Source of the DNA: Clostridia bacterium
GTDB lineage: Bacteria; Bacillota; Clostridia; Christensenellales; Borkfalkiaceae
Reading direction: 5' to 3'
NCBI GenBank assembly: GCA_017415505.1
Contig: JAFQGG010000018.1
Coordinates: forward strand, 1 to 44,466
DNA length: 44,466 nucleotides
Made by a program: the position numbers and the translations under genes. The stretch's first letter is position 1. Every line of letters begins with the position of its first letter. Below the pieces are notes generated by a model. That model was not told the origin of the DNA and did not search any database. It saw only the letters and a list, made by a program, of their open reading frames with translations. This document shows positions 7,120 to 13,904 of the stretch, piece after piece.

Positions 7120-8631
7120 TTGGAAAAAATCGGCATTATTGATTTAGGTTCTAATACGGCGCGACTCGTCATTGCGGAGATGTTCGCGGACGGACATTAT
7201 ATGGTTGTAAACGAACTCAAAGAGAGCGTACGCCTCGGACAAGACATGGACCGCGACGGATTCTTGAAACCCCAACGCATTGCGGAAACGATCAAAACCT
7301 TGAAAATGTTCAAACGGCTTTGCGACGCGAGCGGTGTGGAAAAGATTATTGCGGTGGGAACGGCGGCGGTGCGCCGTGCGAAGAATCAACGCTCGTTTTT
7401 GGACGAGATTCAAGTTTCGTGCAATATAACCATAAAAGTACTCACCGAGGAAGAGGAAGCGATCCTCATTTACCGCGGTATTATCAACAACATGGACATT
7501 CCCAAGGGGCTTATTTTGGAGATCGGCGGGGGCAGTACGAAAATCGTGTACTACAACCGTAGAAACCTCCTCAACTACGCTTCCTTGCCGTTCGGCGCGG
7601 TTACGCTTACCGACCTGTTCGCAAACGATTCCTCGCCCGCGGAAGCGGCGGCGCATATCGAGGAGTTCTTCACCGAACAGCTCAAAAAAGTGCCTTGGCT
7701 CGCGGACGTAGACCCCGAAGTGCAAATGATCGGCGCGGGCGGGTCGTTTAGAAACCTGTTCAAAATCGTCAAGCTCGTGCGCAAATACCCGCTCGATACG
7801 GCGCATAACTACCGTATCGCGACGGAAGATTTCGCGGGCGTGTACGATATGGTGAAAGTACTCGACGTGGACAAGCGCAAGAAGATCAAAGGGCTTTCGC
7901 CCAACCGCGCGGACATTATGCCCGCGGCGATGGCGATTATGAAATCCTTCCTCTCTTATATGAACGTAAAGGAATTTGCGATCGGCGGGGGCGGACTTCG
8001 CGAAGGGATCATGCTCAACCAAGCCATGCCCATTACGCTTGAAAAGCCCATTTCCGACGTGCTTGGGTACAGCTTGGACAGGCTCGTGAAATTCCACGGT
8101 TGCGACACGAAGCATATCGAACACGTAATGCAACTTTCCATTCAACTGTTCAAACAGCTCCGCGTGTTGCATAAGTTCAACCGTCAATACCTCAAAATAT
8201 TGAAGATTGCGGCAAGTTTGCACGATATCGGGGAGCGCGTGCGTTATCATTCCCACGCGCAACACAGCAGATACATGATTTTGAACGCGCCCATCTACGG
8301 CGCGACGCATAGAGAAATCGTCTTGGCGGCGTTCGTAGCGGGCTGTCATAACCGCGAGGATATCCCCGTCGCGGAATGGGCGAAATACAAGGATATCGTT
8401 TTGGAAGAAGACTTCGAAGCGGTGAGAAAATTGGGCGTGTTGCTCCGTATCGCGGAGAGCTTGGACAGAACGCATTGCGGTATGGTGACGGGCTTGAACT
8501 GCGACGTTTTGGGCGATTCGGTGATCATGAAAACGGAAGTGACGGGCGACGCGGCGTTGGAGATTCGCGACGCGGCGGCTTCCAACCCCGAATTTAAGCG
8601 TTCCTTCAAAAAGAACCTCGAAATTTTGTAA
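7120..8631 (+). CDS. ppx: Ppx/GppA family exopolyphosphatase / pppGpp phosphatase
   Basis: The 503-residue protein has the ASKHA-fold phosphatase domain: IIDLGSNTARLVI at residues 6-18, EIGGGSTKIV in the second phosphate-binding loop, and a GAGGSFRN motif. An HD-type domain follows in the C-terminal third (HDIGERVRYHSHAQHSR), the two-part build of long Ppx enzymes. The family hydrolyses terminal phosphates of polyphosphate and/or pppGpp in the cytoplasm; which one applies here cannot be told. The TTG at 7120 follows an AGAGAGGT box and begins right at the conserved first strand. A hairpin terminator follows at 8637-8670. Confidence 0.9.
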   Translation: MEKIGIIDLGSNTARLVIAEMFADGHYMVVNELKESVRLGQDMDRDGFLKPQRIAETIKTLKMFKRLCDASGVEKIIAVGTAAVRRAKNQRSFLDEIQVSCNITIKVLTEEEEAILIYRGIINNMDIPKGLILEIGGGSTKIVYYNRRNLLNYASLPFGAVTLTDLFANDSSPAEAAAHIEEFFTEQLKKVPWLADVDPEVQMIGAGGSFRNLFKIVKLVRKYPLDTAHNYRIATEDFAGVYDMVKVLDVDKRKKIKGLSPNRADIMPAAMAIMKSFLSYMNVKEFAIGGGGLREGIMLNQAMPITLEKPISDVLGYSLDRLVKFHGCDTKHIEHVMQLSIQLFKQLRVLHKFNRQYLKILKIAASLHDIGERVRYHSHAQHSRYMILNAPIYGATHREIVLAAFVAGCHNREDIPVAEWAKYKDIVLEEDFEAVRKLGVLLRIAESLDRTHCGMVTGLNCDVLGDSVIMKTEVTGDAALEIRDAAASNPEFKRSFKKNLEIL

Positions 8632-8636
8632 AAGGC

Positions 8637-8670
8637 AAAAGTCGCTCTCGTAAGAAAAAGGGCGACTTTT
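8637..8670 (+). terminator. Hairpin terminator after ppx
   Basis: AAAAGTCGC and GCGACTTTT form a 9-bp stem around a 16-nt loop, ending in TTTT. It may be leaky, since maf starts 12 bp later with no obvious promoter of its own. Confidence 0.65.
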
Positions 8671-8681
8671 CAAATAACGGT

Positions 8682-9248
8682 ATGGATTGGATATTGGCAA
8701 GCGCTTCTCCGCGCAGAAAGGAATTGCTCGGAGAGGTGATAGAAAAATTTGAAATCGTTCCCGCGCAAGGGGAAGAATACGCCGAGGAGGGTTTGCCCCC
8801 GAATCGGCTCGTTTGCGCGCTCGCCGAGCAAAAGGCGAGCGAGGTCGCTTCCTTGCCCCTTGCCAAGGGAAAAGCGGTGCTCGGCGCGGACACGGTGGTC
8901 GCGCTCGAAGGCGAGGTGCTTGGCAAACCCAAGGACGAAGCGGACGCGGCGCGTATGCTTAAAATGCTTTCGGGGCGCGCGCACGAGGTCTACACGGGCG
9001 TTTGCGTGATCTTCCCCGACGGCACGAAACGGGTGGAAGCGGACTGTACCAAGGTGTACTTTTTGCCCCTTGACGAGGCAAAGATAAGCGCGTATATCGC
9101 CACGGGCTCGCCCATGGATAAGGCGGGCGCGTACGGGATACAGGACGGCGGACTCGTCGAAAGAATCGAGGGAAGCTTTTCCAACGTGGTGGGTTTGCCC
9201 GTGGAACTTTGTAAGCGGTTGACGGAGGGGTGTGTATGTGGAAAATAG
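8682..9248 (+). CDS. maf: Maf family nucleotide pyrophosphatase
   Basis: This 188-residue protein opens with LASASPRRKELL, the Maf nucleotide-binding signature, and has the conserved GADTVV..GEVLGKPKD segment and the MDKAGAYGIQDGG motif near the end. Family members hydrolyse non-canonical or modified nucleoside triphosphates (dTTP/UTP or m7GTP type) and affect septum formation. Length is typical. No strong ribosome-binding site precedes the ATG. The 3' end overlaps the MreB-like gene by 13 bp, which matches the maf-mre neighbourhood known in Firmicutes. Confidence 0.92.
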   Translation: MDWILASASPRRKELLGEVIEKFEIVPAQGEEYAEEGLPPNRLVCALAEQKASEVASLPLAKGKAVLGADTVVALEGEVLGKPKDEADAARMLKMLSGRAHEVYTGVCVIFPDGTKRVEADCTKVYFLPLDEAKISAYIATGSPMDKAGAYGIQDGGLVERIEGSFSNVVGLPVELCKRLTEGCVCGK

Positions 9249-10243
9249 CGATTGATTTGGGATCGTCTACGACGAAAATATCCCGCGCGGACGCGACGGG
9301 GGGCGTACAGCTTGACGAGCCGTCTTGCGTTGCCGTGGACGCGCAAGGCGAAGTGAAAGCGGTAGGCAAAGAGGCGAAAAACTTGATCGGTAAAACGGCG
9401 GAATATACCAAGATCGTGTACCCCGTGTACGAGGGCGAGATCGTGGACGTGCGTTTGGCGAAAGAAATGCTCGAAGTATTTTTTGAACGGATCGGGATTA
9501 AAAAATCGGCGTTGCGCCGTGCACAGGTACTTTTTTGCGTGCCTTGCGGGGCGGGGAAAGACGCGCTTGCGGGTTACGCCGCGCTTGCCGAGGAATGTGA
9601 TTTAAGAAAAGTGTTTCTCGTGGAACAACCTTACCTTTCGGCGGTGAGCGCGTCCGCCGTGTTGAGCCGTTCCGACCCCGTGTTTTGTATCGATATCGGC
9701 GGGGGCGTGACCAACGTGGCGGTGGTTTCGGCGGACGGGATTATCGCGGGGCTGTCCATGAATATCGGCGGGTCGAATATCGATTACGAGATCCAAAGAA
9801 AGGTGGAGCGCGCTTGCGGTTTGCAAATCGGCGCGCCTACGGCGGAACGGTTGAAAAAGGAAGTCGGCTCGCTGTTGCCCACGGCGCGCGGTACGATGGT
9901 GGCGGAGGGCAGGTCGGTGCAAACCCGTTGCCCCGCGGCGGTCAACGTGCAGGCGACGGATATTACCGACTGTATTCGCGGGTATATCGATAAAATTTTG
10001 CAATACGCGGGCGAGGTGCTCCGCCGATTGCCCGCCGAGGTTTCGGCAACGGTGAACAGGAACGGCGTGTACCTTTCGGGCGGACTCATGCGCCTTTCGG
10101 GGTTACCGCAATATATCGCCTCGCGATTGGAAATGCGGTATCATTTGCACGAGAATCCGCAGTACGCGACGGTGGAGGGCGCGACGGCGGTCGTTTGCGA
10201 CAAAGAACTCCTTCACTATTTTGCCAAAGACTTGAACGAATAA
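9236..10243 (+). CDS. mreB: MreB-like rod-shape determining protein (actin fold)
   Basis: The 335-residue protein has the actin-fold nucleotide-binding motifs IAIDLGSSTTKI at the start, DIGGGVTNVAVVS in the middle and YLSGGLMRL near the end. This is the MreB layout, and length is normal. MreB filaments direct lateral cell-wall synthesis on the inner membrane face. A GGAGGGG box 5-7 nt upstream supports the ATG at 9236 rather than the GTG at 9230. Overlap with maf suggests coupled translation. No mreC or mreD follows, and the sequence is somewhat divergent (an unusual Cys-rich VLFCVPCGAGK segment), so a specialised MreB/Mbl paralogue is possible. Confidence 0.82.
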   Translation: MWKIAIDLGSSTTKISRADATGGVQLDEPSCVAVDAQGEVKAVGKEAKNLIGKTAEYTKIVYPVYEGEIVDVRLAKEMLEVFFERIGIKKSALRRAQVLFCVPCGAGKDALAGYAALAEECDLRKVFLVEQPYLSAVSASAVLSRSDPVFCIDIGGGVTNVAVVSADGIIAGLSMNIGGSNIDYEIQRKVERACGLQIGAPTAERLKKEVGSLLPTARGTMVAEGRSVQTRCPAAVNVQATDITDCIRGYIDKILQYAGEVLRRLPAEVSATVNRNGVYLSGGLMRLSGLPQYIASRLEMRYHLHENPQYATVEGATAVVCDKELLHYFAKDLNE

Positions 10244-10247
10244 GAAA

Positions 10248-10289
10248 AGAAAAAAGAGTTTTCCCGTGAAGAAGAAAACTCTTTTTTTG
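10248..10289. terminator. Bidirectional intrinsic terminator
   Basis: Stem AAGAGTTTTC / GAAAACTCTT (10254-10283) has T-runs in both directions. It separates the converging mreB-like and rubrerythrin transcription units. Confidence 0.85.
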
Positions 10290-10290
10290 T

Positions 10291-10452
10291 TTACAGGTCG
10301 TCCGCGTCCTGTACGGGGACTTCCCGTTTGTTTCGCGGTCTGCCCGTATAACTGCCGTTCACGTCCGTTTCGGAAGGCTCGGGGAAAAGTCCCAACGCCT
10401 TTTTCGTGGGGGCAGGTGTGCGTTGAACGCGTTTTTTAGTTGTTCCCGCCAT
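10291..10452 (-). CDS. Small conserved-looking acidic-tailed protein, 53 residues
   Basis: This frame starts with ATG at 10452 inside the end of the upstream 42-residue gene and runs to a TAA next to the shared terminator. The peptide has a basic N-terminal part (KKRVQRTPAP) and the segment EPSETDVNGSYTG, ending EVPVQDADDL. The mixed, non-repetitive composition and the acidic tail look like a real small protein; I have an impression of similar DVxGSYTG...PVQDADDL tails in other Firmicutes but cannot confirm it. Translation is probably coupled to the upstream frame. Function is unknown. The KRVQRTPAP region is encoded by a copy of the dispersed GGGGCAGGT motif. Confidence 0.6.
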   Translation of the reverse strand: MAGTTKKRVQRTPAPTKKALGLFPEPSETDVNGSYTGRPRNKREVPVQDADDL

Positions 10453-10564
10453 GGTTAAAACCCTTGTTTTCGCCGTTGTCGGAGCAATTTTTGTTCCCGC
10501 AGTTCTTGTTTCCGCAGTTCTTGTTTTTTTGCTTGTTGTTTTGGTTGTTTTGATTGTTTTTCAT
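10436..10564 (-). CDS. Small Asn/Lys-rich protein with NKNCGNKNC repeats, 42 residues
   Basis: An ATG at 10564 preceded by AAGGAGAAAGTT (good ribosome-binding site) starts a 42-codon frame rich in Asn, Gln and Lys. It has repeated K-N-C-G motifs with three cysteines spaced five residues apart. It lies 48 bp past rubrerythrin on the same strand and overlaps the next small gene by 17 bp. No family is recognised; metal binding by the cysteines is only a possibility. It could also be a low-complexity filler peptide, but its strong start signal supports expression. Confidence 0.55.
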   Translation of the reverse strand: MKNNQNNQNNKQKNKNCGNKNCGNKNCSDNGENKGFNHGGNN

Positions 10565-10612
10565 AACTTTCTCCTTTTCAAAATAAGCAAAGGCTACGCC
10601 AAAAAAGACCGT

Positions 10613-11209
10613 TTATTTGCGTACGCCCTCGAAGGGCAAATGCAAATCGACGTACCCTTGACCCGCCTTGCAAAGCGGACACTTTTTCCACGCTTCGGTG
10701 TTGACGTGCATATAACCGCACTCGCTACAAATCCAAAGTATGGGCGTATCGTTTTTATACAGCGTACCGTTCTTCACGGCGTCGCAAAGGTATTGGAAAA
10801 CGATTTTGTGTTGACGTTCTACGTCCGCGACGAGCCGATACAGCGTGGCGATATCCTCAAATCCCTCCCGCGCCGCCGTCGCGGCAAACGTAGGATAGAT
10901 ATCTTCCGATTCGTTCTTCTCGTCCGTGGCGGCGAATTTAAGCCCCTCGGCGAGCGTTCCCGCGTGGAAAGGATATCCCGCGTCGAATTCGACGTTGTCG
11001 TAGCTACCTGCTTTCTCAATGATTTTGTTGAAGAATTGCGTGGCGTGCAACGTTTCGTTTTTGGCGATGGTGCGCACCGCGTCCGCCAGCGTTTTCAATT
11101 CCTCTTTCATGGCAAGCTTGGCAATCATTTGGTAGCGCATACCCGCTTGACATTCTCCTGCAAACGAGCGCGCTAAGTTCTTAAAGGTTTCCGTTTTTTC
11201 AAATTGCAT
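10613..11209 (-). CDS. rbr: Rubrerythrin
   Basis: This 198-residue protein has a four-helix ferritin-like domain with the diiron ligands in GECQAGMRY, the NETLH motif and DVERQHK, followed by a rubredoxin-type FeS4 site formed by CSECG and CPLC. Rubrerythrin reduces hydrogen peroxide in the cytoplasm of anaerobes. I chose the ATG at 11209 because GGAG lies 6 nt upstream; a TTG at 11230 is the alternative. The N-terminal diiron domain precedes the FeS4 domain as in classical rubrerythrin. It probably shares a transcript with the two small genes downstream. Confidence 0.95.
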   Translation of the reverse strand: MQFEKTETFKNLARSFAGECQAGMRYQMIAKLAMKEELKTLADAVRTIAKNETLHATQFFNKIIEKAGSYDNVEFDAGYPFHAGTLAEGLKFAATDEKNESEDIYPTFAATAAREGFEDIATLYRLVADVERQHKIVFQYLCDAVKNGTLYKNDTPILWICSECGYMHVNTEAWKKCPLCKAGQGYVDLHLPFEGVRK

Positions 11210-11320
11210 AATAAACTCCATTCCTTTCAAAGGCGTTGCCTTCTGTTTTCATTTTGCGCAAGGAATCGCTTGGTTATGCGCAAAAAAAGTGAGGAAAAGC
11301 TTGGAAACGGCGAAAAACGC

Positions 11321-11349
11321 TTGCCAAGAACGCGAATTTGCGTTAAAAT
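11321..11349 (+). promoter_or_regulatory. Sigma-A promoter of trmL
   Basis: TTGCCA, 17-bp spacer, TAAAAT, located 35 bp before the trmL start codon. Confidence 0.75.
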
Positions 11350-11383
11350 AGTACTTGCATATTAAAATAGAGGAAGATTGGCT

Positions 11384-11890
11384 ATGTTTCATATCGTATT
11401 GGTTGAACCGGAAATTCCGCAAAACGCGGGGAATATCGCCCGCACCTGCGCGGCGACGGGCGCGTGCTTGCACATGATTCGTCCGCTCGGGTTCGAGGTG
11501 TCGGACAAGTACCTCAAACGCGCGGGGTTGGATTATTGGCACTTGGTAAAGGTGTGTTATTACGACTCGTTCGACGAGCTTGCGGAGAAATTTCCAAACG
11601 CAAGATTTTTCTTTTTCACGACCAAGGGCAGAAAACGGCACAGTGACGCGCAGTTTCGCGACGGGGATTTTTTGGTGTTCGGCAAAGAAACGAGGGGTTT
11701 GCCCGAGGAGCTTTTATTAAAGCACGCGGGCGAATGTTTGCGGATTCCTATGTTTTCGGAGGCAAGATCGCTCAATTTGAGCAACTCGGTGGCGGTGGCG
11801 CTGTACGAGGCGCTCCGTCAAAACGACTATCCCAACCTTTTGGACGAGGGGGAATTGCACGATCACAGCTGGTCGGAACTTGAAAAGTAA
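11384..11890 (+). CDS. trmL: tRNA (cytidine/uridine-34 2'-O)-methyltransferase TrmL
   Basis: The 168-residue protein shows SPOUT methyltransferase motifs: VEPEIPQNAGNIARTCAATG at the start, then FGKETRGLPEE and IPMFSEARSLNLSNSVAVALYEA, which build the knotted S-adenosylmethionine site. TrmL methylates the wobble ribose of certain tRNA-Leu species. Length is typical. The ATG at 11384 was preferred over the TTG at 11378 because it starts directly at the first conserved strand and follows a GAGGA box. It has its own promoter, and a terminator hairpin follows its stop. Confidence 0.93.
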   Translation: MFHIVLVEPEIPQNAGNIARTCAATGACLHMIRPLGFEVSDKYLKRAGLDYWHLVKVCYYDSFDELAEKFPNARFFFFTTKGRKRHSDAQFRDGDFLVFGKETRGLPEELLLKHAGECLRIPMFSEARSLNLSNSVAVALYEALRQNDYPNLLDEGELHDHSWSELEK

Positions 11891-11893
11891 CGG

Positions 11894-11922
11894 GTATAAA
11901 AAGAATAAATTCCGTCAATAAC
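11894..11922 (+). promoter_or_regulatory. Candidate sigma-F (forespore) promoter of spoIIR
   Basis: GTATA, a 15-bp spacer and GTCAATAAC partly match the sigma-F/G pattern (GYATA, then GGNNANANT); two of the -10 positions deviate. spoIIR is a known sigma-F gene in Bacillus. The start point would fall near 11928-11930, just at the loop of the following hairpin. Confidence 0.4.
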
Positions 11923-11953
11923 TTCCGTGTATCTTCACGGAGGTTATTTTTTT
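11917..11953 (+). terminator. Intrinsic terminator after trmL that overlaps the spoIIR ribosome-binding site
   Basis: AATAACTTCCGTG pairs with CACGGAGGTTATT (one wobble pair, 6-nt loop) and a T-run continues directly into the ATG of spoIIR at 11954. The GGAGG of spoIIR is part of the 3' arm. Confidence 0.85.
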
Positions 11954-12484
11954 ATGAAAAAGTTTTGCATAATTTTTTTATTGTCATTCATAATAATCGT
12001 AACGGCGTTTGGTTTTTCCGCACCCGCAGGGGACTTGCAAACGGAAAACTATTTGCGTATCCATATCCGCGCCGATTCCAACGAATCGGAGGCGCAAGCG
12101 GTGAAATATCTCGTCCGCGACGAACTCGTTCACTTTTTAACCCCGCTCGTGGCGGAGTACGCGACGAAAGAAGAAGCGATTAAAGGGGTGCGCGGACAAA
12201 TTTCCGCGATTGAACGCGTGGCGAAAAACACGCTTGCAAAAAACGGATTTGCCTACGGCGCGCGGGCGAGGTTTGAAAAGGAAAGTTTTCCCACCCGCGT
12301 ATACGGCGAGTATACCCTGCCCGCAGGGGAATACCTCGCGCTCGTGGTAGAACTTGGTAGCGGAAAGGGCGATAATTGGTGGTGCGTGGTGTACCCGCCC
12401 CTTTGCTTCGCTTCGCCCAAAGGCGAACAGGTGATTTATAAAAGCAAAATCGCGGAGATTATCAAAAGTTGGAAAAACGGTTGA
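11954..12484 (+). CDS. spoIIR: Stage II sporulation protein R
   Basis: The 176-residue protein has an N-terminal membrane or signal helix and the SpoIIR core ENYLRIHIRADSNESEAQAVK, with later YGEYTLPAGEY and the NWWCVVYPPLCF motif that is highly conserved in the family. SpoIIR is made in the forespore, is secreted, and triggers SpoIIGA to process pro-sigma-E in the mother cell. The ATG at 11954 follows an ACGGAGG box at 10 nt spacing. That box is occluded when the upstream hairpin forms. sleB follows after 24 bp. Presence of this gene indicates a spore former. Confidence 0.95.
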   Translation: MKKFCIIFLLSFIIIVTAFGFSAPAGDLQTENYLRIHIRADSNESEAQAVKYLVRDELVHFLTPLVAEYATKEEAIKGVRGQISAIERVAKNTLAKNGFAYGARARFEKESFPTRVYGEYTLPAGEYLALVVELGSGKGDNWWCVVYPPLCFASPKGEQVIYKSKIAEIIKSWKNG

Positions 12485-12508
12485 GCCTCTACATACAGGA
12501 GGAACAGT

Positions 12509-13255
12509 ATGAAAAAAACGATAAAAAAAGCCGTTTTGGCGTTGGCGCTGGGCGTTGCGCTCGTTGCGCCCGCAGGCGTGATTGCGAGCGCAAGACAAGA
12601 AAGCGTGCGGGAAACGGTAACGGCGGAGCTTTCCGAGGTGGCGGTGCTGAAAAGCGGGTCGCAAGGGAGCGAAGTGAAAGAGGTGCAAAGACGGCTCAAA
12701 CTTTGGGGATATTATAAAGGAAGCGTGGACGGCGTGTTCGGCGCAAAGACGAAATCGGCGGTGATCGCGTTCCAAAAAAAGAACGGTCTTACGGCGGACG
12801 GCGTGGTGGGAAAATCCACCTATAAAGCGCTCGGCATGACGGACGCGTATAACGCGCTCGTAAACGGTAGCGGTTCTGTATCGAGCGGGATCGGCGGGTA
12901 TTCCAGCTCGGACGTGTATCTGTTGGCAAAGACCATTTACGCCGAAGGTCGGGGCGAGCCGTATACGGGGCAGGTAGCGATCGGCGCGGTGGTACTCAAT
13001 CGCGTGCGGAGCAAAGAGTTCCCCAACACCGTTTCGGGCGTAGTGTATCAAAAACACGCGTTCACGGCGGTATCGGACGGACAAATCAACCTCACGCCCA
13101 ACGAAACGGCGATGCGCGCCGCGCGCGACGCGATCAACGGTTGGGATCCCACGGGCGGTGCGCTCTATTATTACAACCCCGCCGTTGCCACGAGCGCGTG
13201 GATTTTCGATCGGCAAACGGTGACGGTAATCGGCAAACACGTCTTCGCCATATAG
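12509..13255 (+). CDS. sleB: Spore cortex-lytic enzyme SleB
   Basis: This 248-residue secreted protein has a signal peptide (about residues 1-28), a peptidoglycan-binding repeat domain (50-108; VKEVQRRLKLWGYYKGSVDG) and a SleB hydrolase domain (about 130-248) with the catalytic-glutamate motif YAEGRGE at 144-150 and the later ALYYYNPA segment. SleB is a lytic transglycosylase that breaks spore cortex during germination. A CAGGAGG box precedes the ATG. It is normally paired with ypeB; here ypeB follows after a 650-bp repeat block. Domain order matches the Bacillus enzyme. Confidence 0.94.
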   Translation: MKKTIKKAVLALALGVALVAPAGVIASARQESVRETVTAELSEVAVLKSGSQGSEVKEVQRRLKLWGYYKGSVDGVFGAKTKSAVIAFQKKNGLTADGVVGKSTYKALGMTDAYNALVNGSGSVSSGIGGYSSSDVYLLAKTIYAEGRGEPYTGQVAIGAVVLNRVRSKEFPNTVSGVVYQKHAFTAVSDGQINLTPNETAMRAARDAINGWDPTGGALYYYNPAVATSAWIFDRQTVTVIGKHVFAI

Positions 13256-13259
13256 AGCA

Positions 13260-13361
13260 TCGTTGTATTGAGCGAAACGCGTATATACTTCGCAAGACCG
13301 CGTCGAACTGCGGGAATCCTTGCTCGCGTACGGAAAAGTACGCTCCCGTCGGGAAAGCAAA
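13260..13361 (+). repeat. Structured repeat element (third copy, partial)
   Basis: Around 13300-13355 lies an inner hairpin GCGTAC-GGAAAA-GTACGC flanked by the linkers TTGCTC and TCCCGTCGGGAAA. The linkers match those of the two elements at 44095-44358 while the stem sequence differs, which suggests a conserved fold. No gene is seen here. Confidence 0.6.
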
Positions 13362-13568
13362 AAAAACTTAACCATGGTTAAGTTTTTAGAATATGGGTCA
13401 AGGGACGAAGTTCCTTGTGGGGTGTAGGGGTGAAACCCATACGCCGACGGCAGTCCCGTTCGAAGAACGGAAGAAAAGCCCCAAGTTAAGCAACCGTAGG
13501 TTGCGCCCCACGCGAAGCGTTAATCCCGTCGGGGGAAAGACGAAAAACTTAACCATGGTTAAGTTTTT
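13362..13568 (+). repeat. Palindrome-bounded repeat (copy B of the 1886-2087 element)
   Basis: Both ends are the palindrome TTAACCATGGTTAA within A/T-rich arms (13362-13387 and 13543-13568). Inside, the segments GGGTCAAGGGACGAAGTTCC, GCAACCGTAGGTTGC and ACGCGAAGCGTTAATCCCGTC match copy A in the same order. The middle differs but keeps hairpin potential. Confidence 0.8.
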
Positions 13569-13589
13569 GAAATAAGAGTCGGTAAGAGC

Positions 13590-13881
13590 AAAAAAAGCTG
13601 TCGAAACGACGGTGTAGTAACCCGAAACGGAGTGATAGATAAAATTAGGTGCAGGCTTAGCCTGCCCATGGTTAAGTTTTGGAGGCTCAAAAAATTGCCC
13701 CAAAAACACAACTCTACTCATAGTAGAGTCGGCATTTTAGGACAAAATAAAAACTTAACCAAGGTTAAGTTTTTGTGAGAGCAAACAAGCGGTCAAAACG
13801 GCGGTGTAGTAACCCGATCAAGAGTGATAGATAAAATTGGGTGCAGGCTTAACCTGCTAATGAAATTTTGCTCCGCAAAAT
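13590..13881 (+). repeat. Direct-repeat pair and further palindromes before ypeB
   Basis: Two copies (about 13590-13665 and 13780-13857) share GGTGTAGTAACCCGA, AGTGATAGATAAAATT and a GCAGGCTT[AG]RCCTGC hairpin. Between them are the palindrome ACTCTACT-CAT-AGTAGAGT (13711-13729) and a TTAACC-AA-GGTTAA palindrome (13749-13774). The module at 13858-13881 (AATGAAATTTTGC...AAAATG) recurs at 2124-2147. No gene is seen. Confidence 0.75.
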
Positions 13882-13904
13882 GTATATGAATAAAGGAGAG
13901 AAAA

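Noticed and set aside
7144-8700. 518-codon minus-strand frame opposite ppx
   Set aside because: Antisense to a clear Ppx/GppA gene, His/Arg-rich without domains; shadow.
13393-13721. Short open frames on both strands in the repeat block
   Set aside because: They translate palindromic repeat DNA and have no start signals or protein-like composition.
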